This document shows, in pieces, positions 8,782-16,453 of a stretch of 64,000 bases of DNA. The stretch comes from RPQJ01 sp963748985. GTDB taxonomy: Bacteria; Pseudomonadota; Gammaproteobacteria; Steroidobacterales; Steroidobacteraceae. The stretch is taken from assembly GCA_963748985.1 (NCBI GenBank), contig CAVVKQ010000002.1, positions 1-64,000 on the forward strand. Reading direction: 5' to 3'. The translations under genes and the position numbers were made by a program. Under the pieces are notes generated by a model. It saw nothing but the letters and a program-made list of their open reading frames with translations. It ran no database searches and was not told where the DNA came from. Every line of letters starts with the position of its first letter. The first letter of the stretch is position 1.

Positions 8782-9098
8782 AACGCAGCGAATCTCTCGC
8801 CCTGCGGCGGGCCGAGCTCCTCGCGCAATGCGATTCGCAGCGTCGCGACCTGGCGCTCACGGCCGACAACGTCGGGCGATCGCTCTGGGTCGTGGATGCC
8901 GCGGTCGTTGCTTCGCGGCGAGCGGCCGCACATCCCGCGCTGCTGGTGGGCCTCGTCGTCGTGGCGACCGTCGTGCTCCGGCCCAGCCGCATCATTCGGT
9001 TGCTAACGTTGGGATTGCCCGCCGTCCTTTCCGTTCGACGCGTGGCAACCTTGTGGCTGCATCGGCGACACGACGGGCGTGAGTTGCACGATAGCTGA
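8778..9098 (+). CDS. yqjK: YqjK-like small membrane protein
   Basis: A 106-residue protein with a basic, arginine-rich N-terminal half (RRAELLAQCDSQRRDL), a hydrophobic segment around residues 52-68 and a second one near 75-90. Length, composition and position after yqjE fit the poorly conserved YqjK family. Its function is unknown. The ATG overlaps the yqjE stop by four bases. The gene ends 5 bases from the convergent dioxygenase gene, leaving no room for a separate terminator. Confidence 0.65.
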   Translation: MKRSESLALRRAELLAQCDSQRRDLALTADNVGRSLWVVDAAVVASRRAAAHPALLVGLVVVATVVLRPSRIIRLLTLGLPAVLSVRRVATLWLHRRHDGRELHDS

Positions 9099-9102
9099 CG
9101 TC

Positions 9103-9891
9103 TCAGTAGCTATCGAAGCGGTATGCGTCCATCGACAGCGCCGCGCCTTCCATGCCCGCGTAGATCCGGCTCGATTTCACATTGGACCCAGCTGCTCCCA
9201 GTGCAACGAACAACGGCAGGAAGTGCTCCTCCGTTGGGTGGGCACGCGCGGCTTCCGGCGCCAGTTCGCGGTAGGCGATCAGTGCCGCTTCGTCGTCGCT
9301 CGCCAGGTGACTTTCCAGCCACTGGGAAAATTCGGACACATACGGCAGGGGTTGCAATAGTTCACGGCTCGTCATCCAGTCACGCAGATTGTGAGTGACG
9401 TGCCCCGAGCCGATCACCAGCACTTCGCGTTTCGCGAGCGGCTCCAGTGCACGCCCCATCTGCAGGTGATGCGCGGTGCCGAGCCCCGGCTGCACCGACA
9501 ATTGCACGACGGGCACGTCGATCGCCGGGTACATCCAGCGCAGCGGCACCCAGGCGCCGTGGTCGATGCCGCGACAGCCGTTGCTCGATGAGGCGATCCC
9601 GTTGTCCCGCAGCAAGGCCGCTGCTTCGTCGGCGAGTGCGGGTGAGCCCTGCGCGTCGTAGCGCAGCTTGTACAGCGGTTCGGGGAAACCCCCGAAATCA
9701 TGGATCGTCTGGAGCTGAGCGCCACTCGTCAGCATTGGCAGGGACGTTTCCCAGTGCGCCGACACCATCAGGATCGCCCGCGGCTTGGGCAGCGAATCCG
9801 CCGTCGCGCGCCAGGCCTTGCCGGCGCCGCCTGGATCGAGCGCGTGCATCGGTGACCCGTGCGAGAGAAACAGTGTGGGGAAGCGTTGCAT
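9103..9891 (-). CDS. ygiD: 4,5-DOPA extradiol dioxygenase (YgiD/LigB family)
   Basis: A 262-residue class III ring-cleaving dioxygenase of the LigB/DODA family. The metal-site histidines expected in the family are visible: SHGSPM near the N-terminus, SAHWE, IHDFGGFP, and a late SGHVTHNLRDW. The HGAWVPLRWM element is typical of YgiD and plant DODA. It cleaves catechol-type substrates such as DOPA using a non-haem divalent metal in the cytoplasm. It lies 24 bases downstream of the GST gene on the same strand, so the two probably form an operon controlled by the divergent LysR regulator. Confidence 0.88.
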   Translation of the reverse strand: MQRFPTLFLSHGSPMHALDPGGAGKAWRATADSLPKPRAILMVSAHWETSLPMLTSGAQLQTIHDFGGFPEPLYKLRYDAQGSPALADEAAALLRDNGIASSSNGCRGIDHGAWVPLRWMYPAIDVPVVQLSVQPGLGTAHHLQMGRALEPLAKREVLVIGSGHVTHNLRDWMTSRELLQPLPYVSEFSQWLESHLASDDEAALIAYRELAPEAARAHPTEEHFLPLFVALGAAGSNVKSSRIYAGMEGAALSMDAYRFDSY

Positions 9892-9915
9892 CGAGATCGC
9901 CCCGTGAGGCGTGCG

Positions 9916-10521
9916 TTACTTCGCCAGGCCCTCGGCCTTCAGTGTCTTCTGCACCGCAGGGCGCGCGGCGACGCGCGCACGGAACTGCTGCAGGGCAGGC
10001 CAGGATGCAAGATCGACCTTGTGGTAGTCGGCCCAGTTCAGCACGACCCACAAGTAGGCGTCGGCAATCGAGAACGTGTCGCCCGTCAGGAACGGCTGTT
10101 GTGCGAGCGTCTTCGAGATGAACGTGAACCGGTTGCCGAGCGCCTGCACGGTCCGCTCGCGCACATCGGTGGGGTTCTGCGGGTTCCACAGCGGACCAAA
10201 GCCCTTGTGCACTTCGGTCGAGATGAAGTTGAGCCACTCCATCAGCTGCCAGCGTGCCTTGGTGCCGAAGACCGGCGCGATGGTGCCCGGCTTCTGGTCC
10301 GCGATGTACTGCAGCAGCACACCCACTTCCGTGAGCCGCGTGCCGTCGCCCAGTTCGAGCATCGGCACATAGCCCTTCGGATTGATCGAGTAGAAGTCGG
10401 TGCCGTCCGGCAGCGTGTGCTTGACCAGGTCCACCTTGACCGGCTCGTACGCGAGCCCGAGTTCGTTGATTGCAATGTGCGGGGCCTGCGAGCAGGCGCC
10501 AGGCGTGTAGTACAACTTCAT
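9916..10521 (-). CDS. Glutathione S-transferase (beta-like)
   Basis: A 201-residue glutathione S-transferase. The N-terminal thioredoxin-like domain contains MKLYYTPGACSQAPHI, which in beta-class GSTs holds the GSH-contacting cysteine (C10 here), then the cis-proline segment KGYVPML and the GSH gamma-glutamyl site LTEVGVLLQYIAD. The C-terminal all-helical domain includes SIADAYLWVVLNW. It is probably cytoplasmic and involved in electrophile detoxification. It is divergent from the LysR gene across a 158-base region holding a LysR-type palindrome, and co-directional with ygiD. Confidence 0.9.
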   Translation of the reverse strand: MKLYYTPGACSQAPHIAINELGLAYEPVKVDLVKHTLPDGTDFYSINPKGYVPMLELGDGTRLTEVGVLLQYIADQKPGTIAPVFGTKARWQLMEWLNFISTEVHKGFGPLWNPQNPTDVRERTVQALGNRFTFISKTLAQQPFLTGDTFSIADAYLWVVLNWADYHKVDLASWPALQQFRARVAARPAVQKTLKAEGLAK

Positions 10522-10653
10522 GGGTCGAGTCTTCCTTGGTTACGTCTTTGTCTGCCGTTGAGCCGGTGTTCGTGCCCGGGATCGGCGTCTCGAGCGTGAA
10601 CCCATCCTGATCCTTCCAATAAAGGGGATAAATACGATCTTAGGGGATTCATA

Positions 10654-10670
10654 ATTGCATAAAATGCAAT
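10654..10670. promoter_or_regulatory. LysR-type operator palindrome
   Basis: A perfect 7-bp inverted repeat with a 3-base centre (ATTGCAT AAA ATGCAAT), containing the T-N11-A pattern typical of LysR-family sites. It lies 10 bases before the LysR start codon, in the AT-rich divergent region shared with the GST-ygiD operon. It is a good candidate for autoregulation and control of the divergent genes. Confidence 0.6.
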
Positions 10671-10679
10671 AATTGATGG

Positions 10680-11630
10680 ATGGACCGCTTCCTGGCCATC
10701 AACACCTTTGCCAAAGTCGTCGAACTTGGCAGTTTTGCGCGGGCGGCCGAGCGGATCGGTCTGTCCACCTCGGCCGTGTCCCGGCAGGTGTCCGAGCTCG
10801 AATCGCACTTGAACGTGCGTCTGCTCAACCGCACGACGCGACGCCTGTCGCTCACTGAAGCCGGGCAGTCGTTCTACGAACACAGCGTGCAGTTGCTGTC
10901 GGACCTGGAGGACTCCGAGGCCTCGGTGCGCGTAACGGCAGCGGAGCCCAAGGGAACGCTCCGCGTGACGTGCGGCGTCAGCTTCGGGATGCGGTACCTC
11001 GCCCCGGCGCTCGCGGAGTTCGGTGCGATTCATCCGGACCTGCTGCTCGACCTCGATCTATCCGATCGTGTCATTGACCTGGTCGAGGAGGGTTTCGACC
11101 TCGCGATCCGCATCGGGCACATCGGTTCGCAGGGCATGGTGTCGAAACGGCTCGGCTGGACGCAGATCGTCTGTTGCGCATCGCCTTCGTATGTCGCGCG
11201 GCGCAGTGAACCGATCCGCACTCCTCTCGACCTGCAGCAACACGAGTGCCTGAGCTACACCAACGTCGGCATGCCGAACACGTGGCAATTCGAAAGCACG
11301 GAGGGGCGCGAATCGCGCGTGTCGGTGCGCATCCCGTCGCGGCACCGCGCCAACAACGGCCAGGTGCTCGCGTCGCTCGCGGTGCAGGGCATGGGCGTCG
11401 TTTACGAGCCTGATTTCATCGTGGCGCACGAGATCCGTGCCGGACAGCTCGTGCCGTTGCTGCCGGACTACCGGCCCCCGCGGTCACCCATTGCCGCGGT
11501 CTATCCAAGCCGGCGACACCTGTCGGCCAAGGTGCGCTCGTTCGTCGAATTCCTGGCCGTCCGTTTCGAGCGGCAGCACGAGTGGAGCCTCGACGACATC
11601 CTCGGTGCACACGGACTGTCGGGTGCGTGA
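10680..11630 (+). CDS. LysR-family transcriptional regulator
   Basis: A 316-residue LysR-type regulator. The N-terminal winged HTH spans roughly residues 1-60 (FLAINTFAKVVELGSFARAAERIGLS, shown by FAKVVELGSF and STSAVSRQVSELE), followed by the linker helix and a LysR substrate-binding domain from about residue 90 (KGTLRVTCGVSFG). The sub-type resembles the AaeR/DsdC-like CrgA group, which often controls neighbouring oxidoreductases. It is divergent from GST-ygiD, which are its likely targets through the palindrome just upstream of its start. The effector is unknown. Confidence 0.92.
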   Translation: MDRFLAINTFAKVVELGSFARAAERIGLSTSAVSRQVSELESHLNVRLLNRTTRRLSLTEAGQSFYEHSVQLLSDLEDSEASVRVTAAEPKGTLRVTCGVSFGMRYLAPALAEFGAIHPDLLLDLDLSDRVIDLVEEGFDLAIRIGHIGSQGMVSKRLGWTQIVCCASPSYVARRSEPIRTPLDLQQHECLSYTNVGMPNTWQFESTEGRESRVSVRIPSRHRANNGQVLASLAVQGMGVVYEPDFIVAHEIRAGQLVPLLPDYRPPRSPIAAVYPSRRHLSAKVRSFVEFLAVRFERQHEWSLDDILGAHGLSGA

Positions 11631-11657
11631 TCGCTGCTGCAGCCGCAACTCGTCAAT

Positions 11658-12167
11658 TCACATCTCTTGCACGGGTGTGTCGGGCTTCCAGGTCGGATCG
11701 TCGAAATACTGGCCGTAAGCCTTCAGCGCGCCGTGGACTAAAGCCGCGCCGTCGTGACGTGACCGCGCAGTGCCCTCGCCGCGCATGAGCGAAACGCCCT
11801 GCAGCAGATCGGCGACGACGAAGTGCAGGTTCGCGTCGGCATCCGCCGGCAAACGACAGTTGGCCACGATCGACTGCACCTGCTGCTCGATACGCGTTGC
11901 GAGTGCGGCGTACTGGGCGTCGGTCTGCTTGCCGGCGTGGATCGCCGGATGGTCGGCGTCGAAGGCTGCGCGGATACTGGCCATGCCCAGTCGCAGCGAG
12001 GCATCCGTCTGCCATTCCTTGCCGTCGTTCAGCTGCAGCTGTGTCACGGCGCCACCGGAGCCGTGCATTTCGTGCTGCTGGTGCTCATGCTGGGCCAGCG
12101 CGAGTTTCGGCGTTGCTGCCAACAGCGTGAGACTGGCCAGCGTGGCGAGCAGGTGCGTCAGTTCCAT
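11658..12167 (-). CDS. Exported His-rich protein, DnrO-like
   Basis: A 169-residue protein with a Sec signal peptide (residues 1-25, ending LALAQ), then a short HEHQQHEMH cluster that could bind metal. The body is predicted helical (LNDGKEWQTDASLRLGM, IEQQVQSIVANCRLP). The arrangement resembles small exported proteins annotated DnrO in xanthomonads, but I cannot confirm this. The frame is open upstream to 12980, but that would run through exoD; the ATG at 12167 has a GGAGG site and the signal peptide follows directly. It is separated from exoD by 17 bases on the same strand. The function is unknown; metal binding in the periplasm is only a suggestion. Confidence 0.7.
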   Translation of the reverse strand: MELTHLLATLASLTLLAATPKLALAQHEHQQHEMHGSGGAVTQLQLNDGKEWQTDASLRLGMASIRAAFDADHPAIHAGKQTDAQYAALATRIEQQVQSIVANCRLPADADANLHFVVADLLQGVSLMRGEGTARSRHDGAALVHGALKAYGQYFDDPTWKPDTPVQEM

Positions 12168-12184
12168 GTGTCCTCCCTGGGGAT

Positions 12185-12859
12185 TCATCCGCCGAACATT
12201 TTCCCGAAGAGCTTCAGTACCATGTCGAGCGCTGCTTGCGGATTGCTGCCCGCTTCGGCGGCGAAATAAAACAGAGCACCGACGTAGAGCACCGACAGCA
12301 GCGCCACCAGGTGCCCGAACAGCAGCAGCGCGCCATCGCGTTCCGCCATGCCGAGGCACAGCAGGATGACGCCGATGGCCGGCAGTGTGTTGGCGAGGGG
12401 AATCAGCGGCAGTGGCGCCATCAGCGCGACGACGACGATGACGAGTGCAACGCCATGCACGGCGTTTACGCGAGGTGTTGCCGTCAGCTTGAGCATCCGG
12501 GGGCGCACGAGATGCTCGAAGCGATCGAATGTCTTCACCGCTCGCTCGAGCGCGTGTTGCACCGTCGCACTCGGCAAGGAGTGATCGAGCACGCGATCGG
12601 GCAACCAGGGCACGCGGTTCGTCGTGACGGCGTATCCGATCAGCAGCATGGGTACCCCCAGTGCCGTGCTCATGAACGGCAGCGACACCGGCAACAGAAA
12701 TGGCATCGCGAGGATCGCGCAGAAGACGAGCAGGCCTTGTTCGCCGACCAGCAGCAGCAATTCGCGCAGCGTGACCTGGTGCCCCTCGATTTCGCGCCGC
12801 GTCGTCGCCAGCGCTTCGGAGAGGCGGACTTCGGGATTGCGGAACTGGACGACGGTCAT
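12185..12859 (-). CDS. exoD: ExoD-family membrane protein
   Basis: A 224-residue integral membrane protein of the ExoD family. After a cytoplasmic N-terminal region (residues 1-30, with VTLRELLLLVGEQG) come hydrophobic segments around 40-62, 62-80, 130-165 and 170-195. The family motif region with LPVSLPFMSTALGVPMLLIGY is clear. In rhizobia exoD mutants are altered in exopolysaccharide production, but the biochemical role is unknown. Its ATG overlaps the stop codon of the upstream lipoprotein gene (ATGA), so these two are translated together. Confidence 0.85.
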   Translation of the reverse strand: MTVVQFRNPEVRLSEALATTRREIEGHQVTLRELLLLVGEQGLLVFCAILAMPFLLPVSLPFMSTALGVPMLLIGYAVTTNRVPWLPDRVLDHSLPSATVQHALERAVKTFDRFEHLVRPRMLKLTATPRVNAVHGVALVIVVVALMAPLPLIPLANTLPAIGVILLCLGMAERDGALLLFGHLVALLSVLYVGALFYFAAEAGSNPQAALDMVLKLFGKMFGG

Positions 12860-14193
12860 GAGTCGTAGCGTATGCGGCGCGCGACGGCGCGGTAACCGAG
12901 TGCGCCGACAACGCCGGCCGCGACCAGCACCAGGATGAGCTGCACCAGCCGCCAGTACACGTGGTCGACCAGCGACACAAGTTGCCCGGTAACGCGCTCC
13001 GAGGCGTGGTTCAACGCCGGCATCTTGCCGTCCGCCTGCCCGAGCAGCACCTGGAGCTGCTGCGCCGTTTCGCCCATCACGCGCAGCGCCGCGGTGTACT
13101 CCGTCACGTCGAAGGGTCGCGACTCACTCCGCGCAGTGGCTGATGCGGGGCGGTCGAAGCGGGCCAGCAGCACGTCCAGGGCAGCGATGGTCTCGCGAAC
13201 CGAGTCGGACGTCGTGCCGCCGGCCTCGAGCGTCGAGCGCAGCTCGACAACCAGCGCCTGCAACTGGCCCTGGCGCTCGTCCAGGATTCCGGTCAGTTGC
13301 TCGATCGCAGCGGACCGCTCCTCGGCCAGCAAACGCGGCAGGTCCGCGGCCAGGTTGCCCGCGGTCTGGGCGGCGCCGCCGATACGGTCGACGTTCTCCA
13401 GCAGCACCGCCGACTCCGGGGTCATGGCCAGCTCGAAGGCCAGGCGCTGCGCCTCCATGCTGATGAGCTTCGGTGCACGCTGGCCGTAGTAAACGGCCCG
13501 CTCGGCCAGCTGGCGTGTCTGCGCGAGTTCGCGGACCGCAGGGTCGAGGTTGCTCAGCGGATCGATACCCAGGAAGGAGAAGATGCTGCTCGACGACGTG
13601 GTGCCGGTGGGCGTGGCGCCGGTGGCGAACACGAAGTCCTCGAAATGGATGAACGGCACCGCACGCACGACCGGATTCTTCCGATGCCAGGCCTCGATGC
13701 CTGAGCGCAGCTCGATGACCTGCGCCTCGCTCAGCAGCATGGGTGCAAAGTTCCAGGCGCGTTCCTCCAGCCCCTTGTGCGCGACGAGCAGGCCTTCGGC
13801 ACGCGGGCCGTAGAGTTCGCCGACCCAGCGGTCCTCGATCACCATGCGGCTCAGGGTGGCGAACACCAGCATGTCGATGGCGTTGAGCTCCGGGTTCGGG
13901 CCGGTCGCAATCGTGAAAGCGCTGGTGGCTTGCGAGACCAGCCACGACTGTGCTGCCAAGCGCTCCCCGGGATCGTCCGTGGACTGCTGAAACACGCCGA
14001 CCCGCTCGGTGATCCACGCGGTGTACTCGTCGGCGAAGCGCATGACGGAAAGCTGTATCTGCAGCAGCGCGGCCGCACGCTCTTCGGCGGCCCGGTCGCG
14101 GAACAGCCTATTGGTGGCGGCGCACCCCGACAGCAGGGTGGCAAAAATGAGCAGCGCGAGCAGGACCCGGGACGCCAGGGCAGGGTGAATCAT
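12856..14193 (-). CDS. Lipoprotein with C-terminal membrane anchor
   Basis: A 445-residue protein that I do not recognise. It begins with a lipoprotein signal (LLSGC, cysteine at about residue 24), has a long mainly helical body with alternating charged and hydrophobic residues (LNAIDMLVFATLSRMV; LLAEERSAAIEQLTGILDERQ), and ends with a single membrane segment (LVQLILVLVAAGVVGALGY) followed by arginines. Lipid-anchored at one end and membrane-spanning at the other, it may bridge or line the periplasm. The coiled-coil-like middle (residues about 270-390) recalls chemoreceptor or PilJ-like helices without their signature. An upstream ATG at 14235 is possible but would put 14 residues before the signal. 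It is coupled to exoD. Confidence 0.65.
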   Translation of the reverse strand: MIHPALASRVLLALLIFATLLSGCAATNRLFRDRAAEERAAALLQIQLSVMRFADEYTAWITERVGVFQQSTDDPGERLAAQSWLVSQATSAFTIATGPNPELNAIDMLVFATLSRMVIEDRWVGELYGPRAEGLLVAHKGLEERAWNFAPMLLSEAQVIELRSGIEAWHRKNPVVRAVPFIHFEDFVFATGATPTGTTSSSSIFSFLGIDPLSNLDPAVRELAQTRQLAERAVYYGQRAPKLISMEAQRLAFELAMTPESAVLLENVDRIGGAAQTAGNLAADLPRLLAEERSAAIEQLTGILDERQGQLQALVVELRSTLEAGGTTSDSVRETIAALDVLLARFDRPASATARSESRPFDVTEYTAALRVMGETAQQLQVLLGQADGKMPALNHASERVTGQLVSLVDHVYWRLVQLILVLVAAGVVGALGYRAVARRIRYDS

Positions 14194-14270
14194 GATGACG
14201 CCGTTTTCGCCTGGGGGCAGGGTACGCGGGCGCATTGTATCGCCTGCCGCCTAACGGCCGTCCCGGCGAT

Positions 14271-14299
14271 TTGCCGACCTGGTGGGACCTGCATAGAAT
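14271..14299 (+). promoter_or_regulatory. Sigma-70-type promoter of tRNA-Gly
   Basis: TTGCCG at 14271-14276 and TAGAAT at 14294-14299 with a 17-base spacer, 12 bases before the tRNA 5' end. The spacing and closeness to consensus are good for a stable-RNA promoter. Confidence 0.6.
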
Positions 14300-14311
14300 C
14301 AACGTCTGCCA

Positions 14312-14385
14312 GCGGGTGTAGTTCAATGGTAGAACTGTAGCTTCCCAAGCTACTAGCGTGGGTTCGATTCCCATCACCCGCTCCA
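14312..14385 (+). tRNA. tRNA-Gly (anticodon CCC)
   Basis: A complete cloverleaf. The acceptor GCGGGTG pairs with CACCCGC (14375-14381). There is a D-arm with GTTCAATGGTAGAAC and an anticodon stem GTAGC/GCTAC enclosing TTCCCAA, so the anticodon CCC lies at 14344-14346. A T-arm with TTCGATT follows, then discriminator T and an encoded CCA at 14383-14385. It decodes GGG glycine codons. Its 3' part is duplicated at 19152-19175, which marks it as a likely integration target. Confidence 0.95.
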
Positions 14386-14664
14386 GTCTCATATCTGGCT
14401 GAGACCGCGTCAGCCAGCTCCAGCCAAGGATTCTCGCGCGACCTTGGTCTTGATCGCGCGTTCTCTCCAAGTCTTCAACCTGCCCGGCGTTGGCTGCTGT
14501 TGTCAGGCGCCCGCGCGGGTTTCACACGCGGTCTAGTGACCGCAGCCGCCCGTTTTCGAGCGGATCGCGGTATTCGAAGCGGAAGTTCGCGGCCGGGCAC
14601 TGTCGGTATTTGTTTACGGCTCAATTCACGCAGTGTCCGCACCCCGGCCCGGCGGTGGTCATGC
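14386..14664. other. Intergenic, 279 bases, no gene seen
   Basis: The gap between the tRNA and the crotonase stop. Short open frames on both strands have no recognisable protein character. No integrase remnant was recognised, although this is where one would usually sit in a tRNA-targeted element. Confidence 0.5.
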
Positions 14665-15630
14665 TCAATAGTCAGGATCCAGGAATTTCGGCTCGCGGCC
14701 CTCGTGAAAAGCCCGGCTGCCCTCGACGCGATCCTGATGTACTACCGAGCGCCAGTGCTCGTCCATCATGATCGCGCTGGCCTGCTCAATGGGCTCGCCC
14801 GTCCCAAGGACGACCGCGCGCTTGACTGCCTGGACTGCCGTCGGCGAGTTGCTGGCAATGGTGTTTGCGATGCGCAGCACCGCGGGCATGAGCTCCGAGC
14901 GCGGGTAGATTTCGTTGACCATGCCCAATCGGTACGCCTCTTTGGCGCTGAGCGGCTCCCCGGTCATCAGCATCTGCATCGCCTTTCCCGGTGGAAGCAG
15001 GCGCGGCAGAAAAACCGGCGCGCCGCCACCGGCAGACAACCCAACGATCGCTTCCGGCTGGCTGAAGGCAGAATCGTCGGATGCGATGATGAAGTCCGTG
15101 CTGATTGCGATCTCGCAGCCCCCACCGTATGCCATTCCATCGATGGCAGCGATGATCGGCCGGCGGAACTGACGTACTGTGTAGATGAGCCGATCAAAGA
15201 CCTGGCGCTGGCGCAGCCACTGTTCCTTCGTCATCTCCTTGCGCTGGAACAGGTCACCACCGACCGAGAATGCGCGATCCCCGGCTCCCGTTAGGACTAC
15301 CACTCGAATCGAGACTCGAGCAGCGATCGACTCCAGCGCTTCGATCAGCTGCGCGGCCAGTTCGGTCGTTATCGCGTTGTCGGCCTGAGGTCGGTTCAGG
15401 GTGACCACGGCGACCGTGCCGTCGGACACATAGTCAACGAGCACCAGGTGATCAGGTTCCACAGCGCTGGTTGGCGCCCGGTAACCGAGTTTCGCCATGC
15501 GCGTAGACGCCTCAGTCTGCCTGGGCGCCGTCAGTGGCTGGGCCTGTGGCGTCGCCTGTCCCCACGCTAGAACCGGCATGCCCAGAGCAACAAGGACAGC
15601 GGCGATTGTGAGCGATCGAAAAATTAGCAT
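14665..15630 (-). CDS. Enoyl-CoA hydratase family protein with signal peptide
   Basis: A 321-residue crotonase-fold protein. The catalytic elements of active hydratases are intact: an oxyanion-hole segment AFSVGGDL, the first glutamate in GGGCEIAI and the second in FSQPEAIVG, so by motif it should act on a 2-enoyl-CoA or related thioester. The oddity is the N-terminus: MLIFRSLTIAAVLVALGMPVLAWGQA is a convincing Sec signal peptide (cleavage near residue 26), and its ATG has GGAG 7 bases upstream, whereas the internal Met45 has none. CoA thioesters are not expected in the periplasm, so an exported crotonase is hard to explain. It is the last gene of the dszB-like/rhodanese/crotonase unit, 140 bases after the rhodanese stop. 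Confidence 0.85.
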   Translation of the reverse strand: MLIFRSLTIAAVLVALGMPVLAWGQATPQAQPLTAPRQTEASTRMAKLGYRAPTSAVEPDHLVLVDYVSDGTVAVVTLNRPQADNAITTELAAQLIEALESIAARVSIRVVVLTGAGDRAFSVGGDLFQRKEMTKEQWLRQRQVFDRLIYTVRQFRRPIIAAIDGMAYGGGCEIAISTDFIIASDDSAFSQPEAIVGLSAGGGAPVFLPRLLPPGKAMQMLMTGEPLSAKEAYRLGMVNEIYPRSELMPAVLRIANTIASNSPTAVQAVKRAVVLGTGEPIEQASAIMMDEHWRSVVHQDRVEGSRAFHEGREPKFLDPDY

Positions 15631-15770
15631 TCTATTACTCCGATTCTGAAACCCTGATTGCCGTCCGTCGCGCTCCAGACCGCGCTAGTTCACTGCCTGC
15701 ACACTTCCGGTCTGGTCCGCTAGAGGCTGCCGAAGCTGTGGCGGTCGCCGCCGTCTGGCATCGACACGAC

Positions 15771-16358
15771 CTACCGTTCCGTTGGCAGCACCATGCGGTC
15801 CGGTTCGACCTTGTATGTCCACGGCAACCCGGAATTCCGCCAGCCGTTCACGTGGCGCTGCCCCCGGTACACGCTGTCCGGGTCTTTCACCGTGTCCCCC
15901 TCGAACCCATCGGTGATGTTGTAAACGTTCTTGAAGCCCGCCTGAGCGAGCGCGTTGACGGCCATTGCACTGCGCCCCCCCGAACGACACATCACCAGCA
16001 ACGTGTCCTCAGGTTTGGCGATACTTCGAACTCGATCGACGAAGTCGGGCAGCGGGCGCATCGGAAACTGTTTCTTTACCGCATCCCATTCGAACGCCTG
16101 GGCGGCGAGCGGCACATTCCAAGCCATGTCGGCGTGCCCGATGAAGAGGTACTCCTCAGGAGTACGGACGTCGAGGATCTTGACCGCGCCGGGCGCCTGC
16201 CGCCATTTCTCATAGGCCTGCAGCGCCGTGAAGTAGAGGCCAAGCGTCGTCTGCTTTTCCGCAACCAGCTTTGGCGCTTCGTCGGCCCTCGCCACTGACG
16301 GGAGCGCAAGACATGCCATCGCAACAGCGACGGGCAGCAAGCGAAGAATTGTTAACAC
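15771..16358 (-). CDS. Exported rhodanese-domain protein
   Basis: A 195-residue protein with a Sec signal peptide (residues about 1-25, ending VARADEA) and one rhodanese domain. The strand LDVRTPEEYLFIGH and the active-site loop CRSGGRSAMA are both present; the cysteine and a full six-residue loop indicate a sulfur-transferring, not inactive, rhodanese. The start is taken as GTG at 16358 because GAGGA lies 7 bases upstream and the signal peptide follows at once; the frame is open to 16433 without a signal-like sequence. It would move sulfane sulfur in the periplasm. It lies between the DszB-like gene and the crotonase in the same direction. Confidence 0.85.
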   Translation of the reverse strand: MLTILRLLPVAVAMACLALPSVARADEAPKLVAEKQTTLGLYFTALQAYEKWRQAPGAVKILDVRTPEEYLFIGHADMAWNVPLAAQAFEWDAVKKQFPMRPLPDFVDRVRSIAKPEDTLLVMCRSGGRSAMAVNALAQAGFKNVYNITDGFEGDTVKDPDSVYRGQRHVNGWRNSGLPWTYKVEPDRMVLPTER

Positions 16359-16453
16359 GATCAGATCCTCGATCAGCGGCGATCGCGCAGTTGCCCGCGT
16401 TGACGAACGTGCGCCCGGTAAAGCCGGCCGCACGTCGCGTAGATACGTTCGGC

